DNA of 64,000 bases. It comes from Epiperipatus broadwayi (lineage: Eukaryota; Onychophora; Udeonychophora; Euonychophora; Peripatidae). Numbering within the stretch: position 1 is the stretch's first letter; every line of letters begins with the position of its first letter. The notes under the pieces are model-generated. The model was not told the DNA's origin. It was given only the letters and a program-made list of their open reading frames with translations, and made no database searches. Positions 24,400-36,355 of this stretch are shown piece after piece. Location: contig JAQFVV010001012.1 in the NCBI GenBank assembly GCA_028023455.1, forward strand, positions 62,001-126,000. Reading direction: 5' to 3'. The position numbers and the translations under genes are program-made.

Positions 24400-24915
24400 C
24401 GATAAATAATGATACCTTACGGTGAGTATCTAAAATGTATTTATTCGGATGTCTTTTAAGTTATTGGTGACAATGCAAGTATCTTATGGTGAATACTATT
24501 GGGTTACTTATAAATTTCCCTCTGCAATTGTCAGTATCAATGATTTTATATTTTGATCGTTTATGTTTATTTTGAAATGTTTTTAACCGTTGTAATCTAT
24601 GTAACCGATCTATACTCAACATTATTAAAACAAATTTTATAATTCCATCTGTGCCAACTTAATTAAAATGTAAACTTATAATAAAATGTAAATTAAAATC
24701 TAAAGTAAAGTTAAAAATAATGTTACATGTTAAAATGTAAACTGATACTAAAACAATTTTTAATCTTATATATATGTGCATAAATAAATGTTTGTATGCT
24801 AATTACTAGCAGTGGCTTATTTTATTCTTTTTTTATATATACTCTTATATTATATTATTAAATCTCTGCTATTCCACTGAGCTAGTGACATGGGCTAATG
24901 ACCGGAATCAAAATT

Positions 24916-24946
<31 letters not shown>

Positions 24947-25060
24947 ACTTATGTATCTGCCTACTTTATACATTTTTCTAGGTTCAAATGCCTAGATGGC
25001 GCCCTGCAGTAAGTCAACATTCTCTGGATTGTTACAATATATCTATAGTAACCTTTTAAT
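24400..25060 (+). repeat. ~1-kb repeat with tRNA-like end, copy A (internally shortened)
   Basis: Aligned by eye with 54380-55500 and 57906-58858. Shared: CCTTAYGGTGAGT, TTGGGTTWACTT, CTATACTCAACATTA, CCATCTGTGC, GGCTTATTTTATT, GAGCTAGTGRCATGGGCTAATG, TATCTGC and the hairpin CTAGGTTCAAATGCCTAG (about 24980-24997). The middle ~450 bp seen in the other copies is absent. Confidence 0.65.
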
Positions 25061-25430
25061 TGATTAATTATGCTGATTGAATATATATATAAAAGTGTAT
25101 AATAATAGGCCAAAATTTTAAATTTCAGAAATAAAACTTGCACAAGTAATTTAATAGATGAGATTTAAGGAAAGAATTCAGTGGGGATAAGGAGTACACA
25201 TCTTTTAGTTGTAAATATTTTTTAACAGTTATGTAATTTTAACATAAGTGATTTTAACAAATGCAAACCCTTTTACTTATATAAATATGTCAGATTTAAG
25301 TAAAAGTTACAATAGGAAAAAAATTCAGTTTTAGTACTTTAGATTATAGTGATCCTTTTAAAGATGAGTGTTTTGTTTTCTGAACTATATTCTGATAAAT
25401 AAATAAAAGTAAAATAATTTATTTTTTGGG
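25061..25430. other. AT-rich spacer
   Basis: Nothing was recognised. Confidence 0.3.
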
Positions 25431-26440
25431 TTCTATAACTTTGGACAATCCACACTGCCTGATGGTGCTGTTTCAAAGCACAGAAATATGCTATTTACAA
25501 GGCCGCTCATACATCTTATGGGCTGTAAACTGTTCAAACACTTGATGATATTGAAATCAACATTACACCATCATCACTAGCATGCAAACATTACCAACAA
25601 CATGTTAAGACAGCCTACATAGACGTTAGTATTGAATAATCAACAGCATATCATATGAGGGTGTCTGTATTTGTATTGACAAAAAGTGTAGCAATACATA
25701 ATCCAAACTTTTTATTGGTAAATGTAGTATAATTTGGATGAGGTGCTGCAAATTGTAATGCTTTCACAAATGTCACTACTTTTCTTTTAGCTGGCCTAAT
25801 TTCATAAACAAGTGTAAATCACAATTTGGCAAACTTCACGCAAAAGTTGCACACTTTGCTCGAACTTTGCAAGCTAGAAAAAATTAAATGGCAGAAGGAA
25901 AGTCACCGTTCAAGTTGTTGGATTTTTCTCTACAGAAGTGGATAAGGTGGCCTTCCTTCAGCCAAAAAAGGACTTTACACATAGAGAAGAACTGTGTTTG
26001 TGGTGGGCTAGGTGATGTAAAAGATATGAAGTGGAATGTGAATCGTGTGTCAATGCTGTCTAAGGTCTGATCTATGTAATGGAATAGGTTTTGAGTGAAA
26101 TGTTCTTGTTTGTGTAGATATGAAATTAAAGTAACAATTATTTTACTCAAAATAAAAAATTAAATCTAAAATAACAAAAAATTAACCAGTGAAAGCATTA
26201 TTTAACCAAAAAAAACTGAAATGTTTTAACAAAAAAAAGGAACAAAGTCATATCTATTTGTTTATAAATAAAAAAAGGAAATGTTTTACAAAAATAAAAG
26301 AACAAAGTTATATCTATTTGTTTTTGCAATAAATAATAAAAAATTTAAAAAATGTAAATCAGCCTGGTAACATTATATTTGTTTGTTTTTGACTAGAAAT
26401 AGTGCCATTGAATGGTGTGGATTGTCTGAAGTTGTAGAAT
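25431..26440. mobile_element. ~1-kb element with 44-bp terminal inverted repeats
   Basis: 25431-25474 and the reverse complement of 26397-26440 match at 32 of 44 positions, sharing GACAATCCACAC. All 12 differences are transitions. The 60-codon frames inside show no domain. Near the right end a ~57-bp stretch is duplicated in tandem (about 26220-26330). Most likely a non-autonomous DNA transposon. No clear target duplication was identified. Confidence 0.55.
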
Positions 26441-26771
<331 letters not shown>

Positions 26772-27457
26772 GAATTGTAGACAGCAAATTAATTATTCAA
26801 AAACTGCTAGTTCATTTTCAATTAATTGATCAATGAAATGTAATTAATTGCTTTTTTGATATTATGCTGTCTGGGAATGTATAAAAAAGTAAAAAAAAAA
26901 CAGAACTAGGGGAAAAAAGGAGAAAGAACAATAAAATCATAAAAAATAAAATGAAACATTGTTTCACATAAAAGTTTGTAAAAAGTATAAAATTTAATGT
27001 ATTTTATGTTGTAAACAGTAAAAAATAAATAATTATTTGTGCTTAAAGGAATATAATATATTTAACAATAGTTTCAAAATGATGAAGTAAGTTAAACTTA
27101 ATTTTTTTCATTTGCAATATAAATATAGTCTGAAACTTAAATTCACAATTGAAAATGCTATTGAAGAATAAGTGCAATGATAAATTATTGTTATTATTAA
27201 TGACTGGAAAAACCATGAAGAATAAGGATTCTCAACTTAAGTTAATTAAAAAGTGTAAATACTGTCATGTAAAGAAAGATGTTTGTTTATCTCTACTTTG
27301 TTGATTAATTCAAATAATAAGATAATTATGAAGATGAACAAAAATAAATAGAAAGTGTTAATTTATATAACATAATTAAATTAGTTTACCAAACTTATTA
27401 ATAGAAACAACATGACCAATGAAAATAGTTATCTTTTAAATTAAAATAACTTGTATT
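26772..27457. other. AT-rich intergenic
   Basis: Nothing was recognised. Confidence 0.3.
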
Positions 27458-27660
27458 GGGTACTTTAGTATTAACTAAGCTATGACATACTACACAACCC
27501 ACTAGCAGATATCATTGATGAAGAACCAGAACAATGTCATAGCAACTGAAACATTGGCATGACTAATCGATAGGAGAGATCAAGGTATCACCTTTGAGAT
27601 TTTCAATACTTGAGTGAATTCTGGGTAAATATCTCTTTTATCTGTTTGTGTTGACCAAAT
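27458..27660 (+). repeat. TACTTTAGTATT-family repeat, copy
   Basis: It begins GGGTACTTTAGTATTAAC then AAGCTATGACATACTAC, the same terminus as the palindrome at 29103. Internally AACAATGTCATAGCAACTG and GGCATGACTAATCG match the minus-strand copy at 6405-6615. Confidence 0.5.
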
Positions 27661-27689
27661 GAGAGGCATTTTTGTACCAAGTCTGATCC

Positions 27690-28075
27690 ACCATTTTTAA
27701 TATTTTGTAAGAATTGAATATTTTGATTGCTTATTTTATATTTTGATTGCTAATCCACCATTTTTAATATTTTGTAAGAATTGAATATGTTGATTGCTTA
27801 TATCCATTTTTAATATTTTGTAAGAATTGAATTTATTGCAGATTTTATTACTAATTAATCACTGAACTATTACTAATTTATTGCTGATTTTATTACTAAT
27901 TTATCAAATTTTATTACTAATTAATCGCTGATCTATTACTGATTTATTGTTGATTTTATTAATAATTTATCAAATTTTATTACTAATTAATCCGCTGAAC
28001 TGTTATTGATTTAGTGATGATTTTATTACTAATTTCTCAACTTTTATTACTAAGTTATCAAATTTTGTTACTAAT
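27690..28075. repeat. Imperfect minisatellites
   Basis: Three copies of CCATTTTTAATATTTTGTAAG at 27690-27840 are followed by many copies of TTTTATTACTAATTWATC with CTGA(T/A)CTATTACTGATTTATTG interspersed up to about 28075. Confidence 0.8.
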
Positions 28076-28379
28076 TACCATTTATTAATAATTAACCAAA
28101 AAGTCTGGGAAAAAACAAGAAAAGAAAAAGAAAGATATTATGTTATGGAACATATCAGTTATATTCATATATAGTTGGTCTAGAGAATTGACATCAATTT
28201 TTTTTTCTGAAGATCAATTACAAATTGCAACTATAACAGTGGTTGATTGGAATAAATATCTCTGTTATTTTGCAACATATAAGAGAATTAAGTCCACCAC
28301 AGTGATTTCTATTTGTAAGTAAAATTTATTTGGTATGTTATTTCTTACATTTTTTATAAAACATACTTTGTAGCTTTTT

Positions 28380-29100
28380 TTTAAAGAAAAAAAAGAAAAA
28401 GCAGTTTGTAACACCATCATTTCTCCTTTTTCAATATTGCAGTATCTCAGAAAGGCAGTTATTTATAGTTAATATTTGACAACAATTTACTGCCTTTTTT
28501 AAAATGTAAAAAATTAGTTAAATACCAGTAAAAATTCTAATGATAATTTGTAATATTCATTTTTGATAATATTTTAGTCAAATAAAGTATTCCTTATTTT
28601 TTTTAAAAAAGAAGTTTGTAATGCCACCATTACTCCATTTCAAGTATTGCAGTATTATTTAAATATCATTAAAATTACATTGATTATTTATAATATTCAT
28701 TTTTGATATTTTAGTGAAGCCTTTCAAGCTATTGTGCATGTGCTTTTTACGAGTGTTAAAGAATAAATGAATACTTTCACTCCCAACACAAGATATAGTA
28801 TTTATGAAAGAATAAAATGAATCCACTCATAAAAAGCGCATGCACAATAGCTTGAAAGGCTGATCTTTAATGTATTACAATTTATAAACATTGTGCTATA
28901 TATAAAATAAATGTTATTTACATATTTTAGTGAAATAAATTATTAATTATTATTTCATTTCTTTGTTTAAGGGCCAAATGATTAGTTAAATATCATTAAA
29001 AATTTGAAAGATTATTTATAATATTCATTTTTGTTAATTTTTTATCATAGTAAATTATTAGTTATTATTTCATAACGGCCAACATGGTGATGTTCCATGT
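28380..29100. repeat. Imperfect ~220-350-bp tandem triplication
   Basis: AGTTTGTAAYRCCAYCATT...TATTGCAGTAT and TTAAATAYCAKTAAAA...ATAATATTCATTTTTG recur at about 28400-28590, 28610-28715 and 28980-29040. The hairpin MITE is inserted in the second copy. Confidence 0.6.
28719..28860. mobile_element. Hairpin MITE with 37-bp arms
   Basis: GCCTTTCAAGCTATTGTGCA at 28719 pairs with TGCACAATAGCTTGAAAGGC ending at 28860; the arms continue through GTGCTTTTTACGAGTG / CACTCATAAAAAGCGC with few mismatches. The loop is about 70 bases. Confidence 0.85.
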
Positions 29101-29102
29101 CT

Positions 29103-29320
29103 CCTTTTTTGGTATTAACTATGCGATGACATACCACCCCAAAGTTATACTATTCTAATCTTGTGATATTCAAGGTGACTTCTCCACGATATGCGGGCAA
29201 ACTTTATCGATTAAGTTTGTTTGCAAATCATTTGGAGACGTTATCTTAAAGATCATAAGATTAGAATAGTATGCTTTCAGTGTAGTCCATCATAGCATAG
29301 TTAATACCAAAGTACCCTTG
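29103..29320. mobile_element. Palindromic MITE, best copy of TACTTTAGTATT family
   Basis: The whole element is one long palindrome centred on ATCGAT near 29210. TTTGGTATTAACTATGC at the left pairs with GCATAGTTAATACCAAA at the right; TACTATTCTAATCTT pairs with AAGATTAGAATAGTA at conserved spacing. It has no ORF. Typical fold-back MITE. Confidence 0.8.
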
Positions 29321-29689
29321 TATTATTCGAATCAACTTTATAAAACTATAAAGAAGAATAGGAGGCATTCATGATATATTTAATAATTAAGAAATATTAA
29401 GAAAATAAATATGATAATAAATGTTTATTAGAGATTATATTAAATAAAAGCTTATTACAAGAAAAAATATTTTGTTTTGCAAATAGAATTATCTTATAAT
29501 ATAAAATATTAAAAAGATAAAACATTAACAAAAAATGCTATTAATTTTGATTACGACAAATTTTGATAAAATAGTATATTGAGGGATAAGAGAATTAAGC
29601 TAATTTATTTATGTTTATGTTGGATAGAAATAATTATTAAGTAAAATATAATGAGGGGAAAAAGTGGAAGTAGGCATGACCTATAAAGT
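29321..29689. other. AT-rich spacer
   Basis: Nothing was recognised. Confidence 0.3.
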
Positions 29690-29800
29690 AATACTACCAC
29701 TTGCAAAGTGTATGCACAATTAGCTTAAAAGGCTGATATTTGAATGTATACAATTGTAAACATACACTATATAAAATAAATGCTTATTTACGTATGATTA
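29690..29800. repeat. Solo right arm of the 28.7-kb hairpin family
   Basis: GTATGCACAATTAGCTTAAAAGGCTGAT, and the following ~70 bp with TATATAAAATAAATG, match 28835-28925. Confidence 0.6.
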
Positions 29801-30024
29801 AGTTTCAATTGGAATGACGTTTAGTAAATTCTAGACATTTCACCCACGTCATTCATTCAGACATCGTATGTAGTAATTTAAAGTGATGGTTCCATCCTCA
29901 CGCTTTATTTGCCAGTACTTCAGATTTGCTCATATATAAGCATTTGAGTCATAGGAATAAGAGGATTCCTTTTATTCCTGCATAAATACTATATCTTGTA
30001 TTGGTGAGAAAGTATTCATTTATT

Positions 30025-30085
30025 ATTAAAACTTGCAAAGCGTATGCACAATTAGCTTTAAAGGCTGATATTTGAATGAATAATA
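30025..30085. repeat. Second solo arm of the hairpin family
   Basis: ACTTGCAAAGCGTATGCACA then ATTAGCTTTAAAGGCTGATA match the 29.7-kb copy. Shorter downstream match. Confidence 0.55.
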
Positions 30086-31984
30086 TGTATAGTAAAATAA
30101 TAGTGGAGATAGTAACACTCAAATGTGTATTGAATTTGTTATTCAACTACAGTTTTATTAAACCTCTATGATAGTTATTCATATTTAATATTAGAACATA
30201 TTCAGATCTGAAAGCTTAAACAAAAATGCATCAAATTATTAAAAAGTTTTATCAAATTATTGTTATTAGTGATTTTTAATGTTTTACACAGGATCCTAGA
30301 AGTTGCTGTTAAGTGGAAAAATAAAGTACATATGTCATAAGGAGGTGTGAAGCATCATGCTGAAGATTATAATGATGCAGAACTAGGAATAGAAAGAAAA
30401 AAAAGGGGGGCAATAATATTTTTTTTCTTTGGTATTATGGTTAATATTAATGTGAATGTAAGATATTTGATTTGTATATTCGGATATATTAATATATTTT
30501 ATATGTTTAATATATTTTTAAAAAAATGATATTTAGAAATATGCTTATAAAAGTTAATATAGTATATGTGAGTGAGAGAAAAAGAAAATATGGATAAAAC
30601 AATACTTTATAGTTATATTATAAGGTAAAATTATTAAAATATTAATTTAGTAATATTTTAATATAAAATATATTTAGTGAATAGATTGATGTTATAAGGA
30701 TGAATCAGGAGATCCGTTTCATGGAAATAAAAATAAATATGCTATCTGAATGTCAAATAAAAATATGAAGAGATACAAGAGAATGAATGGTTAAAGTAAT
30801 AAAATAGTTATGATCTCAATTTTGTGTGACAAAAGTATAATGTTGACAGTTGTCATAAGACATGATTTGTTTTGTAATATAATTGTTAATATTATAAAAG
30901 AATACTTGAGAAGAAGATGAGATTGTAATATTAATCATGAGGTAGCTATGGTTGTTGATACTAAAAATATACAGCATAGTAAGATAAGTTTTAATTACAG
31001 GATAGAATGAACTATCTTCCTGAAGAACTGATTAAAATATTACAATGGATTTGATCTATGTGACACCCATATATGTACTTTACTATGAGGAGATGGAACA
31101 AATTTCCACAAACATGTATGTTATTTTCCATAGGAGCTTAATAGATAAGCTTGTATATTAAGGTAGTGTCATTAATAAAAAATGATTACTTTCGAAATTA
31201 TAGCATTCCAGAAACAAAGGGGACTTCCATTCTCATATTTAGAGAAAATAATTTCTTTAAAATCCGTTTCTTATGTATGGAATTTTGGATATGATAAAGA
31301 AAGGTATATAATGAGTTTCATATGTGGACTAGTTATGCTTTAGAAATATTATAGTTTTCTTCCTAGTTAGTAGAAGATTGATTTTAAAAGAACAATAAAA
31401 AATGCAAAACAAATATTGTAATAGTTAAGTAAAATCTAACTGATTTAATGCTAAAAGATAAAATATGAGATCAAATGTAAGAATGAAAAAGCGAATGAAA
31501 AGAAGTAAAGAGGGAACAGAGCGAAAAAACCTTTTATTAGTAAAGGATCTTGATTCAATTAATTATTTCAATATCATATCAATATTATAATAAAATTATA
31601 ATAATTTAAACCAAATTTTTATATGAAAATTTTATGAATAGAGTTTATGCAGAATTATATTACGAAAAGTAATAAAAAATTGTCTTTATGTAAATATTGC
31701 AAAAGGTAATGTCTTATGTCATTAGATGAAAAAGAATTGAAAAGTTGAGCCCATAAAAACTCATGAATAATAAAATTAATTATCCACATAAAAGAAGTAT
31801 TCATGTTGATAATAATGAATTTGATATTTGAGGAATAGAATAATTATATAATATAAATGTTAAATTGAAAAAAAAGTATATTTATCTAATTCATTTATTT
31901 TTCAATGTAAATAATTTCACATTCATTTTAATTATTTCATATGTATTTTAGAGTTTAAAATACAAAACCATAATCAATACAATA
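30086..31984. other. Intergenic, nothing assigned
   Basis: AT-rich. No gene, RNA or repeated block was recognised in about 1.9 kb. Confidence 0.35.
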
Positions 31985-32690
31985 CTAGATAAAAATCCAA
32001 ATTTTACCAAAATACTTACACGAACATGGTTTCATCTACTAAACAAATATATAAGTGAAAATCAAACTAAAGAAGCAACATATATATACAAAACAAACAA
32101 ACTGTTCCATAATTCATTTCAACAACCAACTTCCCATTATATCAAAAGATGTCTTCATAAGATAGAATTAGATTTAAGAAGTTTTATCATTAAAGTTTTT
32201 TTTGCTCTTCTTTTTATTTCATTCTTTTCATAAAAAATAACCTTTGCATTGTCAAACAATATTTTATGACCTCCATTCAATTCATGAGTTATGACACCTA
32301 TGTTTAACTCTACTTATATGAACTTTAATCTTTTTATTAAGGCTAAATTTACCCTGACCTATATAAATCTTACTACAACTACATGAAATCTTATAATACA
32401 ATACCAGGAATACCTTTACTATCAATCGACTATTTTGGACCATGAAGTAAAGAATTCAAATCAGAACCCTTCTTCCATGCTACCTTCATTCCTCCTAACA
32501 AATAATAATTGTTATAAACAAATTATATATTGATGACTTAAATTGTAAAGACATGAACTCTTTATCTTTACTAACTATAAAATTTATCCTAATAGTGTCA
32601 TAATTATAAAATTATTATTAAATACAACACTTCTAATAAATTCATCATTATAACATAATTCTACATAAACAGCAATAAATTGACTTTCTT
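31985..32690 (-). pseudogene. Penelope-like element, GIY-YIG and 3' end (split by LINE)
   Basis: Minus-strand translation across frames gives IPGIV...KISCSCSKIYIGQG then KKIKVHISRVKH, the GIY-YIG nuclease, and further on the ORF end. It is closely related to the plus-strand copy at 36356-37725, matching until about 31985 (TTTTTATCTAGTAT), the likely 3' end. Several stops make it dead. The element continues at 35307-36352 beyond the LINE insertion. Confidence 0.8.
32019..32056 (-). ncRNA. Hammerhead-like remnant 3' of Penelope ORF
   Basis: GAAACCATGTTC flanked by CAC/GTG that could form stem I. The CTGANGA box is not recognisable. Included because the plus-strand sister at 37650 and the 13-kb element carry the same GAAACC block at the same place. 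Confidence 0.25.
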
Positions 32691-32692
32691 GA

Positions 32693-35306
32693 ACAAGCCC
32701 CACAATTGGTCCAGGGGCTAGATTAGGTGGGCTCTGGGCCATAGAGACAAGAAACCCACCCCTTCATCTATTAATAACCTTTACTCAGGATCTAACATGC
32801 TTCTAAAAATTTTTTTGTTCTTCAGGGAAAAGTTTTCCACTCATGCACCTGACTCTAAACAGGATTCAATATGGGATTCTTCCCCCTCTGACCATGGCAT
32901 CTTGGAGGGAGATGTTCTGACAAAGTTAATCTCAATGCCTGAAAGGACCCATCCAGGGCTCCATGCAATTTCCCATTTCCTTCTACTGCACCTGTCTAAA
33001 TTCTCGGTTCCAATCATGTACAACTTGATTAATCACCTTTCTTCTGGTGTTCATGAAATCTGTCGTCTTTATCACATAGCAATAGTGCCATTTCTAAAGT
33101 GCAGCATAATTCCATCCTCGCTGGAGAACCTCAAGCCCATCTCTATGACTCCACTGATGGTCAAGGTCATTGAATCTATCATCAAGGACAAAATTCAAAA
33201 CAAGATTCTTCCCCATATTTCGCAATATCCATTTGCAAAAAAAGGGCAGCTCAACCACAAATGCTATCAATCTTTTTAAAATCATTACTGACCACATCAG
33301 ATCCCCCAGGCAATCTAGACCAGTGGTTGTGCAGCTCGACATTGCAGCTGCCTTTGATTCTATTCAATGCAATACCCTTTTAAACTTACTTGGTGAGCAT
33401 GGTATTTTCTACTGGAATCATAAATATTATTAGAAACCTCCTTTACAATCGTGAATTGAGCATCTCACTTAATGGGAAGCTTTCTTCCCCATTCTACACC
33501 ACATCCTCCATTCCACAAGGCTCTCCTCTGAGTGCCCTGTTTTTCATTACTTACCTCAACCCTCTGCTTCTTCAAATTGAAAGATCTCTTCCTGCCATTC
33601 ATATCTCAATTTTAAATACATCAATTCATCATATCACCTATATGGATGACTTGGCCATTTTCCTTCCATCAAAAAAATTAATTCCAAGACTCATCAATAC
33701 TTAAAGAATTCTCTGATTAATCTGGCCTCAAATTTAATATGGCCAAGTCATCTGCCTGGTATATATATATCTTTGGGTAAGACCATTCCAGGACCATTTG
33801 CAGCAAAGCCTTAGAACTTCTTGGGCTTCCATATATTTGAATCCATGTCTGCCATGAGGAGATCTATCCAAGGAAAGCTACTTCAATCCACACAGAGAAT
33901 CACATTCTCTCTATCCAAATTTTACATTCCATGTTTGCCAAGTCCTCCCTCATCAACATACTAATATTCCCTAGAATATCCTATTTCACCCCAGTAGTCA
34001 ATTTTACCAAAGTCTTCATCAGGAAAATACACAAGATGTGCACTGATCTGATTAGATAGGGGAAAAGTGCAACCATAAGCTTGACAAATCTACAGAAACA
34101 CACAAAACTCAATGGATTATCCCTACATTCAATAAGATACTTTCATATTCCAATGTTCCTACAATTCTTTCTACAGAATGAGTCTGCAATATCCTAACTA
34201 CTCACATTCCAGAGAGGTCACTCCCACAGATAAGCCACCCCCTATTGGTACTGACTGGCTGGCAGCCTTCACATGTCTTATCTCCAAACATACTATGCTT
34301 CCTATAAAATCGTCCTCAATGAAAATCCAAGTTCTGGGATGCATACTACATCCTTAATCCTGATGTTTCTGCAGGATCAACTATCCTCAGGCTTAACAAC
34401 CATCTGCTAATCAAGAAATTTAAGTGATGGTTTCTTGAACCCAAATATTTTTATTTCATGATGAAGATAAATATTAATGCCTTGCCTACTAAACACTTTA
34501 TGGTGCATCACTGAGGATTCTCAAAAATAGAGTCCACTTGCTCACTATGCCTCAGAGAGGATGAAACTTGTCTTCACCTCCTCTGCCACTGTGTTTCCCT
34601 TCACCCCTACAGAGTCCTTATAGCCTCCATGTTAAATAACAATATGCCTGCTCTGTCAATTCTCATTGACAATATACTATGTGGATCCATCCCAGAGATA
34701 TGAATAACAACATTTGTACTGTTTTCGCTATGGTACACATGGTGCTGGCTCACCTTTAATCATGCCCTAGAGCATCCGCTTGAACTCTATATTAAGAAAA
34801 TGGAAAAAATTCAGAAAAGGGACCAAAATTTGGCCCCCTCTTACATCTACCACTCCACATGGAGGTTATTGATTTGGCCCCCAAAGCTGATCTCTTTCAC
34901 ACCTAAATAGAAATTTTCCCTGGAGAGTAATTTGAGGCTGAATGGCCTGCATCCCTTTGTGATAACTTACCTTGCTCTGCATGATTATTGCCCAGATCCT
35001 GAATTGTTATGGAAGTAACCTCCAGTATGAAGGGTCAATTTGATCATGTGGAGCAAGAACAAAGGATTAAACCTATCACTGAACTATATGAGACATGCAA
35101 GCTTGGTCATCTATATCAACAGGATACTATTCCAGACTCGTTCCTTGCTGCTATGCTTCATATTAGTCCTTTTAGCTGGTGTCAAACAAGATATCAATAG
35201 TGAGCTTTCATCCCACTGATTATCATGTAATATATCCTATGTCTAACTATTATCATATATTGTAACTAAATTTCTGAATAAAATTCTATATTTTATAAAA
35301 AAAAAA
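32693..35306 (+). mobile_element. LINE retrotransposon inserted in the Penelope-like element
   Basis: 2.6-kb non-LTR retrotransposon with an A-rich 3' end. It is flanked by TTGACTTTCTT (32680-32690) and TTGACTTTTTT (35307-35317), a target-site duplication of at least 11 bp. The empty site is seen in the sister element at 37105-37130. 5'-truncated: no endonuclease part was recognised. More GC-rich than its surroundings, which marks it as a different element type from the RTE LINEs here. Confidence 0.85.
32797..33704 (+). pseudogene. LINE reverse transcriptase (frameshifted)
   Basis: Read over three frames: 32797-33279 holds LENLKPISMTPLMVKVIES, the fingers region; 33170-33433 holds LDIAAAFDSI, motif A with the catalytic Asp; 33390-33704 holds SIPQGSPLSALFF (motif B) and YMDDLAIFL (motif C, at about 33640-33665). 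At least two frameshifts break it. Downstream, at about 34535-34590, CSLCLREDETCLHLLCHC is the C-terminal Cys/His motif found in several LINE clades. The clade cannot be fixed by eye. Confidence 0.85.
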
Positions 35307-36352
35307 TTGACTTTTTTGACTATCAGCATTATTACTAAAGTTATTAAGCCTTTTATCCCTACAACAAAAATTCAATAAATATATTTTTTATGCGTAAAAG
35401 GCTGATAACTATCAGGTTTAATCATATTTACTAAATTCTTAGGTTTTATAAAATGGCTACAAAATAAGCATTATCAACCTTCTCAACATTTAAATCCTAA
35501 AATTTTAATTTTACAAAATGAGAATTACCACCTTCAATAGTAAAATTAATACTAGAATCAAAAGCATTCAATCCATCTAAAAATCATCTAATTTTTCTTT
35601 CTGAATAACAAACAAACAATCATCAACACACCTAACAATTAACTTTAAAGGAAAATAAAATTGATTAAAAACACTACATTACAAAACAACAATATAAACA
35701 GAACACATTAAAAAAGAAATAAGATAACCAATAACAAAACTCTCTTTAATTTTATAAACATATCATTACACATAAAATACATTGCATCCTCTAACAGCAA
35801 AAGCAAATCATGAATAATTGTAATCTTATCTGCAGAAAAACATTCATTATTTTAAATTGAAAGAAAAACATTTATACTTTTTAATCTATCTACTGATTGA
35901 TACATATTTTCAATGTCTAAACTACCAAACACACAATTATCATGTAAAATGAAAACATTTATTTTATTAAAAGCTTCAAAAGAAGAAGAAACACAAAATT
36001 TAGATAATTCAATGTAGACTTTAAAAAGTCTTATAAATTTTTTTGATATTTTATCAACAATTCCTCATGTAAAATCAAAAACACATCTTAAAAGAAAATT
36101 ATCTTTATGAGACTTCAAATTAAAGGAAACCTTTGGAGCCAGATAATCACTAGGATAACAACTTAAATAAGTAGTTCTATCAAAAATCTTTTTATTTTCC
36201 ATAATTTTTATAATTTTAATCAATTTACATTTTAGTTTTTTATTAGGATCAAAATCTAAAATAGCATACTTTCCATTATTTAATTCTAAAAAAAAAACGT
36301 TACTTTCAAATTTAATATTACTTAACAATACAAACCGGCCACCTTTATCATC
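35307..36352 (-). pseudogene. Penelope-like element, N-terminal and RT part
   Basis: Minus-strand translation: FVLLSNI...LNNGKYAILDFD, then YPSDYLAPKVSFNLKSHKDN, the region before RT motif A, then FGSLDIENMYQSVD (motif A), and on toward SHFIKPKNLVNMIKPDSYQ. Many stops. It ends abruptly at about 36352, back to back with the plus-strand copy. Confidence 0.8.
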
Positions 36353-36355
36353 TTT

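Noticed and set aside
25455-25495. Hammerhead-like CTGATG, perfect GTGCT/AGCAC stem, then GAAA
   Set aside because: The last core base is missing, no stem I partner or cut site was found, and the sequence is part of a terminal inverted repeat whose other arm lacks the fold.
27515-27570. Hammerhead: TTGATGA ... GAAACATTGG
   Set aside because: Stem II does not pair, and the related copy at 6405-6615 lacks the GAAA box.
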